64,000 nucleotides of DNA from contig DXZN01000005.1 of the NCBI GenBank assembly GCA_019419645.1, positions 1 through 64,000 on the forward strand. Direction: 5' to 3'. Position 1 is the stretch's first letter. The number at the start of each line of letters is the position of its first letter. This DNA is from Collinsella sp. Its GTDB lineage: Bacteria; Actinomycetota; Coriobacteriia; Coriobacteriales; Coriobacteriaceae. The notes beneath the pieces are model-generated. The model saw only the letters and a program-made list of their open reading frames with translations, ran no database searches and was not told where the DNA came from. A program made the translations under genes and the position numbers. Positions 25,618 through 35,012 of this stretch are shown here, one piece after another.

Positions 25618-26841
25618 TTAGAAATCGATGTCGGTGTCGTAGTAGCAGGCCTTGAGGATCTTCTCGAAGTCGGCAGCCTTGGTCTCACGCGGGTTCTCGG
25701 GCGTGCAGGCGTCGGTCTCGGCGTTCGCGGCGATCTCGGGCAGCTTGGCGAGGAACTCCTCCTCGGAAACCATCTGCGGGTTCTCGGCGTCGACCTTCAC
25801 GCCACCATTCGCGTAATCCTTGATGGACTGCGGAATGTTGAGCTGGTCGTTGAGGTCGCGAATCTTCTGGACGAGCGCAGCGATGAGCTCCTCGTTGGTC
25901 TCGCCGGGAAGGTGCAGGATCTCCTTGGCCACGTAAGCGTAACGCTCGGCAGCACGCGGGTCCTTGGAGTTCCACTGGATGACCTTGCCCAGGTACATGG
26001 CGTTAGCAGCACCGTGGATGATGTGGCCGTTCTCGAAGGCAGCACCGGTCTTGTGAGCCATGGAGTGAACGATGCCGAGCAGGCCCGAGGAGAAGGCGAT
26101 ACCGGCGATGCACTGAGCCTCGTGCATGTGCTGACGGGCCTCATGGTCGCCAGCATAGGACTTGGGCAGCCACTCGACGATCTCGCGGATGCCGTGCAGA
26201 GCGTTGGCGTCGGTGAACATAGAGGCGAAGGTGGAAACGTAGGCCTCCATGCAGTGGGTCAGAGCATCCATGCCGGTGTGAGCGCACAGCTTGGCGGGCA
26301 TGGTGTAGGTGAGCTCGGGGTCGACGATGGCGACATCAGGGGTGATGTTGAAGTCGGCCAGCGGGTACTTGATGCCCTTGGCGTAGTCGGTAATGACGGA
26401 GAACGCGGTGACCTCGGTAGCGGTGCCGGAGGTAGAGGAGATGGCGCAGAAATGAGCCTTCTGACGCAGCTCGGGGAAGCTGAACGGCTGGATGATGTTG
26501 TCGAAGGACTCCTCGGGATACTCGTAGAAGACCCACATGGCCTTAGCGGCATCGATGGGCGAGCCGCCGCCGATGGCGATAATCCAGTCGGGCTCGAACT
26601 CGCGCATGGCCTCGGCGCCCTTCATGACCGTCTCGATGGACGGGTCGGACTCGACGCCCTCGAACAGCTTGACCTCCATGCCGGCCTCTTTGAGGTCGGC
26701 CTCGACGTCCTGCAGGAACCCGCCGCGGCGCATGGAGCTGCCGCCAGAAACGATGATGGCCTTCTTGCCCTTGAGGTTCTTCACCTCGTGGCGAGCGCCC
26801 TCACCAAAGTACAGATCGCGAGGATTGGTAAAACGTCCCAT
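25618..26841 (-). CDS. Iron-containing alcohol dehydrogenase (butanol/propanediol dehydrogenase-like)
   Basis: 407 aa from 26841 (AGGAGG 6 nt upstream). Group III dehydrogenase. NAD(P) loop GGGSPIDAAKAMW; TSGTATEVTAFSVITD; metal ligands in the MDALTHCMEAYVS and SMAHKTGAAFENGH regions plus HGAANAMYL. FGEGARHEVKNLKGKKAIIVSGGSS contains the usual first strand. It reduces short aldehydes to alcohols during fermentation. It is monocistronic with its own terminator; the upstream 500 bp holds the promoter. Confidence 0.9.
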   Translation of the reverse strand: MGRFTNPRDLYFGEGARHEVKNLKGKKAIIVSGGSSMRRGGFLQDVEADLKEAGMEVKLFEGVESDPSIETVMKGAEAMREFEPDWIIAIGGGSPIDAAKAMWVFYEYPEESFDNIIQPFSFPELRQKAHFCAISSTSGTATEVTAFSVITDYAKGIKYPLADFNITPDVAIVDPELTYTMPAKLCAHTGMDALTHCMEAYVSTFASMFTDANALHGIREIVEWLPKSYAGDHEARQHMHEAQCIAGIAFSSGLLGIVHSMAHKTGAAFENGHIIHGAANAMYLGKVIQWNSKDPRAAERYAYVAKEILHLPGETNEELIAALVQKIRDLNDQLNIPQSIKDYANGGVKVDAENPQMVSEEEFLAKLPEIAANAETDACTPENPRETKAADFEKILKACYYDTDIDF

Positions 26842-27341
26842 ACTGTGCCTCCTAAACAAGCCCCTCTTAGACTTGTGTATATAACGGAGCACCCGATTGG
26901 CTCCGTTAGGACCGTTTTGCGCGTTGCCGGCGATGACAACGCACGATGTCTAAACGTCTCAACGCTCATACAAATACTATTTTACCGTTCTGGTTGGTCA
27001 GTTATTCACCTAAAGCTGCCAATGATGAAACGTTTTTTCTATCCTTGGAACCTCTTGCGTTGCGGTTATTGTCCCGAGCTGGGCAAACGTTTTATCAAGG
27101 TTGACTACATACCCCGGGCAGGACGGTGCCCCTCCAAAATATGCACCGTTCGCCGCCAAAAATCGACCGTTTGCGGCACCGTGATACCACTCGGTCGTCC
27201 AAGGTGCCGACATTTGTGCGACATCCGTCTTCGTGGTGCAAAGGTGCAAGTCCAAGTGCGGTACCCCCGGTGTGCCACATGCGGGTAAACTAGGACGTTA
27301 TATAGAGACATTTGAACCCTAACCGCAGCAAAGGAGGCCCC
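26842..27341. other. 500-bp intergenic region between divergent units
   Basis: Contains the promoter of the iron alcohol dehydrogenase on the minus side and the leader of the gene at 27342. The stretch 27024-27295 is odd. It reads open in several frames, one of which is cysteine-rich (CGYCPELGKRF, YPRCATCG), yet it has no ribosome site and no recognisable family. I treat it as non-coding and unexplained. Confidence 0.45.
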
Positions 27342-28418
27342 ATGGCATTCGATCCCATTCAAGAGGATTGCCATCGCCTCGTTCTTGAGGCCTTGCGCCG
27401 CGACAATATCCCGCTCACCGACGGTGCCGCCGTAGAGCGTCTGATGGAACAATTCACCCGCAACCCCGCGCCGCTCATCGTGCACGACCGCGACCGCGCC
27501 GGACATCTGATTGCCAAGGTTGTCGAGGCTGTCGACTACCGCATTCCCTTTATCCCCGACGATGCCCAAGCCGAGCAGGAAGAGGCCGCTGCCGAGAACA
27601 TGCTTCGCGAGGCCGCCGCGCTCGATCCGACCAACTGGGATGCGCAGCGCATGTTGTGCGCCCTCACCGCTGACTCCAACGAGGAATACGTACAGTACTT
27701 GGTATCCAAGCGCGATGAAGTCGAGCATGACCTGGCACTCAAGATCGCCTCGGCGCAGGACCCCTATGAGCGCGAGGCCGCGGGCGACCTTATGCGCCGC
27801 CCCTACCTGCGCTGGCTTGCCGCTCTTGCATCGCGCGCCCTCATTAGCGGACGCTATCGCATGTCGCTCGAAGCTGCAAACCGCAGTCTGGAATTTGCGC
27901 CCAACGACCCCGCCGGCGTCCGCCACACCGCGATGCTCGCCATGGCAAAGCTCGAATACCCCGCCGAGGAGCTCAAGCGCTTTCGCTCTGCCCACTCCGT
28001 CCCCTATCTCGCCAACACGCCGCTGCGCCGTCGTCCCAAGGATGCAGAACGCGACTTGGACCCGTGGACGCTCATCGCGCTGATGAGCGCTGCCTGGCGC
28101 GAGCTGGATTACGAGGGCGCCGAACACTACCTGCGTATCCTTGCGCGCTCGTGCCCGCACGCAGCCGAGGCGCTCTACTTCCAAACCGAGTTTCCCGATG
28201 GCGTCTATGCCCGCGTCAACGTGGGTGCAGGCTCCACCGACGAGCTCGTCCTTGCACTCTCCGAGGCGACGCCGGTACTGCAGGAGGGCCTGGGCGCACC
28301 CGACAACGCCAGCTTTGCCGCCTGGGTCGCCACCAACGACATCGTGCGCTCCCAGATCGACGAGCGCATACTGCGGGCGGCCGAGCAGGGCTTGCCGTTT
28401 AAGGGAGGAGACCTCTAA
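27342..28418 (+). CDS. Unknown TPR-like helical protein 1
   Basis: 358 aa, ATG behind AAGGAGG. Almost entirely amphipathic helices with paired A-rich repeats resembling tetratricopeptide units (NMLREAAALDPTNWDAQRML, ANRSLEFAPNDPAGVRHTAM). These suggest a scaffold or adaptor. No catalytic motif, signal peptide or membrane segment. The last base of its stop is the first base of the next gene's start (TAATG), so the two are translationally coupled and probably bind each other. Family not recognised by me. Confidence 0.75.
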   Translation: MAFDPIQEDCHRLVLEALRRDNIPLTDGAAVERLMEQFTRNPAPLIVHDRDRAGHLIAKVVEAVDYRIPFIPDDAQAEQEEAAAENMLREAAALDPTNWDAQRMLCALTADSNEEYVQYLVSKRDEVEHDLALKIASAQDPYEREAAGDLMRRPYLRWLAALASRALISGRYRMSLEAANRSLEFAPNDPAGVRHTAMLAMAKLEYPAEELKRFRSAHSVPYLANTPLRRRPKDAERDLDPWTLIALMSAAWRELDYEGAEHYLRILARSCPHAAEALYFQTEFPDGVYARVNVGAGSTDELVLALSEATPVLQEGLGAPDNASFAAWVATNDIVRSQIDERILRAAEQGLPFKGGDL

Positions 28419-29461
28419 TGGATCCGAGCGTCTACATCCCCGCCTACCTGGAGCGCACCTATCTGGCGTCGCACCCCGAGCTCACCGATGCAGCACGCGA
28501 GCTTGTCCATAACGACATTAGCGCGAATCCCCAAAAGTATGCGCAGTCCGAGCATGCTCAGGCGCTGCTGTCCTATGCCGGTGTTCATCGCCACCTGCTC
28601 GACGAGCTCCATCGCATCGAGGACATGGGCAGCGACGAGGAGTTTGAGCAGACGCGCAACCGCTTGTTCGACGATATGCGTGATGAGCTGCTCAAGATCG
28701 TCCGCATCGATGCGCTGGCCGTCGATGCCCAGCTGCTCGCCATCATTTTGGCGGACACGCCCGTCGACGCCTGCCTGGGCGACCTGATGAAGCTCGAGAC
28801 GAGCACGGCCGACTACCTGCAACAGAGCGTGCCCGGGTTTGATATGGAGGCCCCGCACTACTGGGCCAATAATGTTTTGGCCGACGGTGTCACCGCAGCG
28901 GACCTTACCGTGAGCGAGCCGGCCCTTATCGGGTGGCTTCACACACTCGAGGCCATCTCGCAGCTGTGCATGGCGAGCGCTCGTTACCGCGCCGCCGCCA
29001 ACTATGCTCGCCGTGTCCTTAAGACGGAGGGCTATCCCACCCGGGCCGCCGGCACCGTATTGCTTGCCCTCGCCCGCCTGGAAGACCAGGACGGCTTTTT
29101 TGCCCTGGCGCATCAGCTCGAGGAACAGGTGGGGGCAGACGCACTCGAAAACTCTCCTTGGTACCTGCTCGCCCGCACGATCTTGCTGTTCAAAACAAAC
29201 AAGATGCGCCCGGCGACGCGCGCGCTGCGTGAGTTCGCTAACCGTTGCGAGGGTGGCGCGTTCTTCTTGCTGAATCCCATGTACCAGACACCGTACCTTC
29301 CCTGCCGGCCCGAGCCACGCGATCCCTGGGATCTTTCGCACCAGGCAGTTTGGGAGGCCGACGGCATTATCTCGGACACCCCCGACTTTGCCCCCTGGGC
29401 CAACGCCTGCGAAGATGTATCGCAGCTCGCCCAGGAATTTGCGCGCCGCTACGGCTTTTAG
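28418..29461 (+). CDS. Unknown TPR-like helical protein 2
   Basis: 347 aa, coupled to the preceding gene. Again all-helical, with TPR-like pairs (ASARYRAAANYARRVLKTEG, RAAGTVLLALARLEDQDG) and a tryptophan-containing tail (PWDLSHQAVWEADG). The shared architecture suggests an ancient duplication with the upstream gene, although residue identity looks low. Followed 46 bp later by the murT-gatD fusion in the same direction, so a link to cell-envelope assembly is conceivable. Confidence 0.75.
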   Translation: MDPSVYIPAYLERTYLASHPELTDAARELVHNDISANPQKYAQSEHAQALLSYAGVHRHLLDELHRIEDMGSDEEFEQTRNRLFDDMRDELLKIVRIDALAVDAQLLAIILADTPVDACLGDLMKLETSTADYLQQSVPGFDMEAPHYWANNVLADGVTAADLTVSEPALIGWLHTLEAISQLCMASARYRAAANYARRVLKTEGYPTRAAGTVLLALARLEDQDGFFALAHQLEEQVGADALENSPWYLLARTILLFKTNKMRPATRALREFANRCEGGAFFLLNPMYQTPYLPCRPEPRDPWDLSHQAVWEADGIISDTPDFAPWANACEDVSQLAQEFARRYGF

Positions 29462-29506
29462 CGACGCGATCGCCCCGACCATGTCATTCACGTTAGGAAC
29501 GACTTC

Positions 29507-31684
29507 ATGAACTTCCGCTCATCTCTTGCCTGCACCTCGAGCGATATCGCCCGCTGGGGACTGCGCTCTGTCCTCAAACGCCAGGGTGGCGTGCTTCCCG
29601 GCCGCATCGCCATGAAGATCGACCCCGAGCTGCTAAGCGACCTCGCGAGCCTGGTCGACCGCAGCGTGGTGATCACCGGTACTAATGGCAAGACCACCAC
29701 CTCCAACCTCATCGCTGACGCCGTTGCTGCCAGCGGCGCTACCGTGGTATGCAACCGTGCCGGCAACAATATGGAGCCTGGTGTGGTGGGTGCTCTGCTC
29801 GAGGCCCGCGGCGGCCTTAAGCACACCAGCAGCGGCAAGCGCGTGGGCGTTTTTGAGTGCGACGAGCTCTACACGGTGCGCGTCCTGCCCAAGCTCAAAC
29901 CGACGTACTTTGTGCTGCTCAACCTGTTCCGCGACCAGCTAGACCGCTACGGCGAGATCGACCATACCCAAGACGTCATCGCCCATGCGTTGGAGCTCTC
30001 TCCGACGACAACGCTCGTCTACAACGCCGACGATCCGCTGTGCGCCTCGATCGCCGCGCGCGTCCCCAACACGAGCATCGCCTTTGGCATCGACGGCGCC
30101 ACGGGCATCGAGTCCGATCGCATTAGCGACTCGCGTTTTTGCTCGCAGTGCAACGCGCCGCTGGAGTATGACTACGTGCAATACGGCCAGCTCGGCGCCT
30201 ACCATTGCCCCTCGTGCGGCTGGGCCCGCCCTGCGCTTGTCCGTCGCGTGACGGACGTTGAGCTTACCTGCGACGGCTACGGCTTTGACCTGGCCTTTGG
30301 ACCCGAGGCCAACGCGCCCGCCGTGCACATCGCCACGCGCTACAACGGCCTGTACATGGTCTATAACGTCGCCGCCGCCTTCTTTGCGGCGCACGAGCTG
30401 GGCGTGGACGCGGCGCACCTGCAGCCCACGCTTAATGCCTACGTGCCCGCCGGCGGACGCATGGGCCGCTGGGATATTGCCGGCCGCACCGTCGAGGCCA
30501 ACCTGGCCAAGAATCCCGTGGGCTTCGATCGCCAGATCCAGTCCATTAAAACGGCAGGTGGCAGGCTCTGCGCCTTCTTCCTAAACGATAACGATGCCGA
30601 CGGCCACGATGTCTCGTGGATCTACGATGTCGACTTCGAGCGCATCGCCGACACGCCGGATCTTGTCGCCTTTGCCGGAGGCACGCGTGCGCACGACATG
30701 CAGGTACGCCTCAAGTACGCCGGCATCGATGCCGCGATTATCTCGGACGTCGCGCAGGCGATCGGCGCCGTGGCAGACGAGGCCGCCGATGACACCTTCT
30801 ACGCCGTCGCCAACTACACGGCCTTCCCGCCGCTGGTCAAGGAACTCGACGGGCTTAAAGACGACGATGCAAGCTCGATTGTCTCCCACGCCATAACGCG
30901 CGCCGATGGTAGCGCTGTCCCCACCGATATTGCGCCGGTCGAGCTTTCGCGCCCCCTGCGTATCGTCTACCTGTACCCCGATGCCCTCAACCTCTATGCC
31001 GACGGCGGCAACGTTATCGCCCTCGAGCGCCGCTGCGCCTGGCGTGGCATTCCCGCGCGTGTAGACGAGGTCCGTATGGGCGAAACGCTTGATTTGACCG
31101 ATGCCGATATCGTCATGATGGGTGGCGGCTCCGACCGCGACCAGCTAGCCGTGGCACACGAGCTGCTCGCCCAAAAAGACAAGGTCGCGGCCTATGTTGA
31201 GGATGGCGGCTCGCTGCTTGCCATCTGTGGCGGCTATCAGCTGCTCGGCCGTTCGTACTATATGGGCGAGGATCGCATCGAGGGTCTGGGGGTCATTGCC
31301 GCCGAAACCGCACGCGGCTCCGACCGCCTGATCGGCAACGTCGCCGTCAAGACCGACCTGGCACCCGAGCCCTTTGTCGGATTCGAGAACCACGGCGGCC
31401 GCACGCTTTTGGACGTCGATGCCACGCCGCTCGGAACGTCCGTCGTCACGGGCACCGGCAACAACGGCGACGATGGCTTTGAGGGTCTGATCTACAGGGG
31501 AGTCATCGGCACGTACCTGCACGGACCAGCGCTGCCCAAAAACCCCGAACTTGCCGACTGGCTCATCGCCCACGCCCTTGAGCGCCGTGGCGACGCACAG
31601 GCCGCCGCCCTGCTGCCGCTCAAACCCCTCGACGACACCTACGAGCACGCCGCCCACGACGCCGCGATGAAGCTCCTCCCCTAA
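29507..31684 (+). CDS. murT-gatD: MurT-GatD fusion: lipid II isoglutaminyl synthase in one chain
   Basis: 725 aa. Residues ~1-465 are MurT: P-loop GTNGKTTTSN (58-67), a four-cysteine zinc ribbon (Cys212/215 and Cys234/237) and the DUF1727-type C-terminal block containing NDNDADGHDVSWIYDVD. Residues ~485-725 are GatD, a class I glutamine amidotransferase with nucleophile Cys574 in LAICGGYQLLG and His672 in GTYLHGP. Together they amidate the D-Glu of lipid II to D-isoGln, with GatD supplying ammonia. In most bacteria these are two adjacent genes; here I see no stop or frameshift between them. It acts at the cytoplasmic face. An ACCACAAAGG terminator follows. Confidence 0.92.
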   Translation: MNFRSSLACTSSDIARWGLRSVLKRQGGVLPGRIAMKIDPELLSDLASLVDRSVVITGTNGKTTTSNLIADAVAASGATVVCNRAGNNMEPGVVGALLEARGGLKHTSSGKRVGVFECDELYTVRVLPKLKPTYFVLLNLFRDQLDRYGEIDHTQDVIAHALELSPTTTLVYNADDPLCASIAARVPNTSIAFGIDGATGIESDRISDSRFCSQCNAPLEYDYVQYGQLGAYHCPSCGWARPALVRRVTDVELTCDGYGFDLAFGPEANAPAVHIATRYNGLYMVYNVAAAFFAAHELGVDAAHLQPTLNAYVPAGGRMGRWDIAGRTVEANLAKNPVGFDRQIQSIKTAGGRLCAFFLNDNDADGHDVSWIYDVDFERIADTPDLVAFAGGTRAHDMQVRLKYAGIDAAIISDVAQAIGAVADEAADDTFYAVANYTAFPPLVKELDGLKDDDASSIVSHAITRADGSAVPTDIAPVELSRPLRIVYLYPDALNLYADGGNVIALERRCAWRGIPARVDEVRMGETLDLTDADIVMMGGGSDRDQLAVAHELLAQKDKVAAYVEDGGSLLAICGGYQLLGRSYYMGEDRIEGLGVIAAETARGSDRLIGNVAVKTDLAPEPFVGFENHGGRTLLDVDATPLGTSVVTGTGNNGDDGFEGLIYRGVIGTYLHGPALPKNPELADWLIAHALERRGDAQAAALLPLKPLDDTYEHAAHDAAMKLLP

Positions 31685-31691
31685 CGCCCCA

Positions 31692-31728
31692 CCACCACAA
31701 AGGGGACAGGCACCTTTGTGGTGGTTTT
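31692..31728 (+). terminator. Rho-independent terminator of murT-gatD
   Basis: 12-bp perfect arms CCACCACAAAGG / CCTTTGTGGTGG around GGACAGGCA, then TTTT. It shares the AAAGG...GACAG...CCTTT layout with other hairpins in the window. Confidence 0.85.
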
Positions 31729-31784
31729 CCAGTTTGCCAACGATATACGCGCCGACAAAAAAGTCTGCTATACTCTTTCCCGCT

Positions 31785-31861
31785 GTCCCCATCGTCTAGC
31801 GGCCAAGGACGCCACCCTTTCAAGGTGGATATCGCGGGTTCGAATCCCGCTGGGGGCACCA
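31785..31861 (+). tRNA. tRNA-Glu (anticodon UUC)
   Basis: Complete cloverleaf including encoded CCA. Acceptor GTCCCCA / TGGGGGC, D-arm, anticodon stem CACC/GGTG with loop CTTTCAA (anticodon TTC), and T-arm CGGGTTCGAATCCCG. Decodes GAA and GAG. A terminator begins 13 bp downstream. Confidence 0.96.
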
Positions 31862-31873
31862 TTTGAAATGCAA

Positions 31874-31905
31874 AGCCCGTTACCCTTGTGGTGACGGGCT
31901 TTTTT
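31874..31905 (+). terminator. Terminator after tRNA-Glu
   Basis: Stem AGCCCGT / ACGGGCT with loop TACCCTTGTGGTG, then TTTTT. A diverged copy follows the partial tRNA repeat at 32063-32093. Confidence 0.85.
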
Positions 31906-31917
31906 CTTCTCCAACGC

Positions 31918-32121
31918 CGGGATTCGAACCCGACAGGGTGCGGAGCTGAGGAAACGCGTAAGCGTTTTCCAGCGCAGCACGCAAGGAGCGGAGCGACGCA
32001 GCGAAAGCGGGCGGCGCCAGCCGCACGCGGACATCCCGCTGGGGGCACCACTGAATCTGAGAAGCCCGTTGCCCTCGCGGCGGCGGGCTTTTTGCTACCC
32101 ATGCGCCGGGATTCGAACCCC
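31918..32121. repeat. T-arm-derived repeat element downstream of tRNA-Glu
   Basis: 31918-31932 is an exact 15-bp reverse complement of the tRNA T-arm. A ~100-bp GC-rich block with AAACGC-GTAA-GCGTTT follows. 32033-32050 is an exact 18-bp copy of the tRNA 3' end (ATCCCGCTGGGGGCACCA). A second terminator (32063-32093) and a second antisense T-arm (32107-32121) complete it. The order anti-T-arm, GC block, sense 3' piece is the same as behind ssrA (51222-51353). No gene fits the stretch. Confidence 0.75.
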
Positions 32122-32149
32122 GAAGGCATAAAATCACACTGTCATCCAA

Positions 32150-32380
32150 GGGCCCGTGGACAAAAAATAGCAAATATGAGTACTGTTACCAATTTAGTAA
32201 CAGCGATTTCATGCCATCAGAAGGCGATTTGGACACAAGGCGTCCTACGGCGGAGGAATTGCAGGCGTTTATCAGCTAAGTACTTGGACATATGTTGCGT
32301 AACACTGCATATTTTGCAAAAAGATAATGCTACAGGGCTTGTGACAGTACTCATATTTGACGTTTTTTGCCCACGGCCCC
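32150..32380. mobile_element. MITE-like element with ~40-bp terminal inverted repeats
   Basis: Left end 32150-32189 and right end 32341-32380 are near-perfect inverted repeats sharing CCGTGG, CAAAAAA and CAAATATGAGTACTGT words. The 150-bp interior encodes nothing beyond a possible 22-residue peptide (ATG 32211). Length 231 bp. No clear target duplication is visible. Interior AT content is higher than in the flanks, consistent with a non-autonomous transposable element. Confidence 0.7.
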
Positions 32381-32498
32381 TTATTGCGTGGGCGAATCAG
32401 TTGCAAAGCGGGATCCAAAGCGTCCTTCGCAAACAAAAAGCCGGGGCCCACGCGATGCGGACCCCGGCTCAATACCGTGACGATATGTCGGTTACGTT

Positions 32499-34586
32499 CT
32501 ACACGTAGAACAGAATGTCGTCGTAGGTCGGAACCGGCCAGTAGTCGGCGGCCACGATCTCCTCCATTGCGTCCACGGCGGCACGCAGCGTATCCATAGC
32601 GGGAACGACCTCGTGCGCGTATACGTTGGCCTGCTCCTGGCCATCGAGAGCCTCGGCCTTCTGATGTACGGCGTCGAGCGCCTTGATGGAGTCGTTGATG
32701 GCGGTGATACCGTTGCAGAGCTTGTTGAGCGTGTTCTGCTCGCACTGCATGGCGGCCTCAGCACCGGCGGCACGAATAGTCTCAAGGCCCTTAGCGACCT
32801 TGGTGGCATAGGCGGTAATGACCGGGCGATAGGTACGACGCGCCTCGCGAACCATCGTGGTAGCCTCGATGTTCATGAGCTTGTTGTACTTCTCGAGCTT
32901 GCAGTCATAGCGGCACTGGGCCTCGGCGCGGGTCAGGACACCCGTCTCCTCAAAGAGCGCAATGGCCTTATCGGAAACAAAGGCGGGAAGAGCGTCGGCC
33001 GTGGTCTTGTTGTTGGCAAGGCCGCGCTTCTCGGCCTCGATGGGCCACTCGTCGGAGTAACCGTCGCCGGAGAACAGGATGCGCTGGTGATCGGTCAGCA
33101 CCTTCTTGCAGTACTCGAGCGCGGCGTCCTGGAACTTATCCTCGGGCGTACCCTCGAGTGCGTCGGCGAAGGACTTGAGCGACTTGGCCACGGCGGCATC
33201 GAGCACCAGGTTGGAGTCGGAGACGTTCTGCTCGGAGCCGCAGGCACGGAACTCGAACTTGTTGCCGGTGAAGGCAAAGGGGGAGGTGCGGTTGCGGTCG
33301 GTGTTGTCCTGCATCAGCTTGGGCAGGGTATCGGCGCCCAGGTCGAGCACGCCGCGCGTGGCATGGACGGAAGCCTTGCCATCGATGATCTTCTCGACAA
33401 CCTCGGTAAGCTGGTCGCCCAGGAAGATGGACATAATCGCCGGAGGAGCCTCGTTGGCGCCCAGACGATGATCGTTGCCGGCCGAGGCAACGGAGGCGCG
33501 CAAGAGCTCCTGATAGTTATCGACGGCCTCGATCACCGCGGTGAGGAAGACGATGAACTGCAGGTTATCGAGCGGAGTGTCGCCCGGGTCAAGCAGGTTC
33601 TCGGACTCGGTGCCAAGCGACCAGTTATTGTGCTTGCCCGAACCGTTGATGCCCTCGAAGGGCTTCTCGTGCAGCAGGCAGACCAAGTCGTGGCGGGAGG
33701 CGATGAGCTTCATCTTCTCCATCATGACCAGATTCTGGTCGATGGCCTCGTTGACCTCGCCGTAGACAGGGGCGAGCTCATGCTGGCAGGGAGCGACCTC
33801 GTTGTGCTTGGTCTTGGCAGGAATGCCAAGCGCCCACAGTTCATCGTCCAGGTCCTTCATATAGGACGAGACGGTGGGGCGGATAGCGCCAAAGTAGTGC
33901 TCCTCGAGCTCCTGGCCCTTGCAGGGAGCAGCACCAAAGAGGGTGCGCCCGGTGATGACCAGGTCCCTGCGCTTGCGGTAAGCGTCCTTCTTGATCAGGA
34001 AGTACTCCTGCTCATCGCCCACGGAAGGAACGACCTTCTTGGGGGTCTTACCAAACAGCGCCAAAACGCGCTTGGACTCACGCGAGAGTGCGGTCATGGA
34101 GCGCAGCAGCGGAGTCTTCTTGTCCAGGGCCTCGCCCGTGTAGGAGCAAAAAGCCGTGGGGATGCACAGGACATCGTCCTTAATGAATGCGGGGCTGGTG
34201 GGATCCCAAGCGGTGTAGCCACGGGCCTCGAAGGTGGCACGCAGGCCGCCGTTGGGGAAGCTGGAGGCGTCCGGCTCGCCCTGGATGAGGTTCTTGCCCG
34301 TAAACTTGGTAATGGCGGTGCCGTCGTGGTTGGGCTCGAGGAAGCTGTCGTGCTTCTCGGAAGTAATGCCCGAAAGCGGCTGGAACCAGTGCGCGTAGTG
34401 CGTCGCGCCCTTGGAGATGGCCCAGACCTTCATGGCGTGGGCAACGGCGTTGGCCACATCCAGGTCGAGCGGCTCACCGTCCTCGAGGGTTGCAGCAAGG
34501 CGCTTCCAAATGTCCTTGGGGAGGTAGTCCTTCATGACTTCCTCAGAGAACACCATGGTCCCGAAGCGGTCAGTAAGTTCGGCCAT
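32499..34586 (-). CDS. glnN: Glutamine synthetase type III
   Basis: 695 aa from 34586 (GGGAG upstream; a longer in-frame start lacks a site). It makes glutamine from glutamate, ammonia and ATP. Type III features: ~700-residue length, MVFSEEVM near the N-terminus, [40 protein letters not shown] (two adjacent blocks of the ATP/glutamate site), [20 protein letters not shown], and a long C-terminal helical region ending in YDDILFYV. Transcribed alone, with a dyad 86 bp upstream. Confidence 0.95.
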   Translation of the reverse strand: MAELTDRFGTMVFSEEVMKDYLPKDIWKRLAATLEDGEPLDLDVANAVAHAMKVWAISKGATHYAHWFQPLSGITSEKHDSFLEPNHDGTAITKFTGKNLIQGEPDASSFPNGGLRATFEARGYTAWDPTSPAFIKDDVLCIPTAFCSYTGEALDKKTPLLRSMTALSRESKRVLALFGKTPKKVVPSVGDEQEYFLIKKDAYRKRRDLVITGRTLFGAAPCKGQELEEHYFGAIRPTVSSYMKDLDDELWALGIPAKTKHNEVAPCQHELAPVYGEVNEAIDQNLVMMEKMKLIASRHDLVCLLHEKPFEGINGSGKHNNWSLGTESENLLDPGDTPLDNLQFIVFLTAVIEAVDNYQELLRASVASAGNDHRLGANEAPPAIMSIFLGDQLTEVVEKIIDGKASVHATRGVLDLGADTLPKLMQDNTDRNRTSPFAFTGNKFEFRACGSEQNVSDSNLVLDAAVAKSLKSFADALEGTPEDKFQDAALEYCKKVLTDHQRILFSGDGYSDEWPIEAEKRGLANNKTTADALPAFVSDKAIALFEETGVLTRAEAQCRYDCKLEKYNKLMNIEATTMVREARRTYRPVITAYATKVAKGLETIRAAGAEAAMQCEQNTLNKLCNGITAINDSIKALDAVHQKAEALDGQEQANVYAHEVVPAMDTLRAAVDAMEEIVAADYWPVPTYDDILFYV

Positions 34587-34671
34587 ACGGAACTCCCTTC
34601 GTATCGGCACCGCGTGAGAAGCGGTGTTGATTACTAACGAACGAGTCATAGATTAGGCTCGTCGTGTTTCC

Positions 34672-34692
34672 GCAACATTACCGTTATGTTGC
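34672..34692. promoter_or_regulatory. Dyad upstream of glnN
   Basis: Perfect 7-bp arms GCAACAT / ATGTTGC separated by 7 bp, 86 bp before the glnN start. Candidate nitrogen-regulator site; the binding protein is unknown. Confidence 0.4.
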
Positions 34693-34796
34693 TGTCACGA
34701 AACCAATCAATGAGGTTACCGCATCGCGGCGGCGTTGCCGCCCTCAACAGCCAATCAACTGTATAAATTGCAGACCTCTCCCCATGGTTTAAGGGT

Positions 34797-34875
34797 AGTC
34801 AATTTGGGATGGGGCTCTATTAACTGGTATTTCGCATCAGATACCAGTCTTTATAGCCCCATCCTAGATTGACCG
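34797..34875. repeat. Long imperfect hairpin between glnN and metF
   Basis: Outer arms TCAATTTGGGATGGGGCT and AGCCCCATCCTAGATTGA (two mismatches) enclose a perfect inner stem ACTGGTAT / ATACCAGT with loop TTCGCATCAG. No U-run, so it is not an ordinary terminator. A folded RNA or a small mobile hairpin are the options. The rest of the ~425-bp gap (34587-35012) shows only a possible TAGAAT -10 near 34965. Confidence 0.65.
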
Positions 34876-35012
34876 CTCTGCTATAGGGAATGTCGATAGC
34901 AAGGCATCTTTGATTGGTATCCCCGAATAGCGAGTGAAACTCCACCGTGACACAGTGGTGCTGTAGAATCCTTACAACACATCACACTATTACGTATCTA
35001 AAGGAGCACGAT

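Noticed and set aside
31862..32150. A second, convergent tRNA gene suggested by GGGATTCGAACCC
   Set aside because: The antisense T-arm has no matching acceptor, anticodon or D-arm on the minus strand.
34893..35012. SAM or cobalamin riboswitch upstream of metF
   Set aside because: No SAM-I core words and no B12-box are visible; the leader is short and plain.
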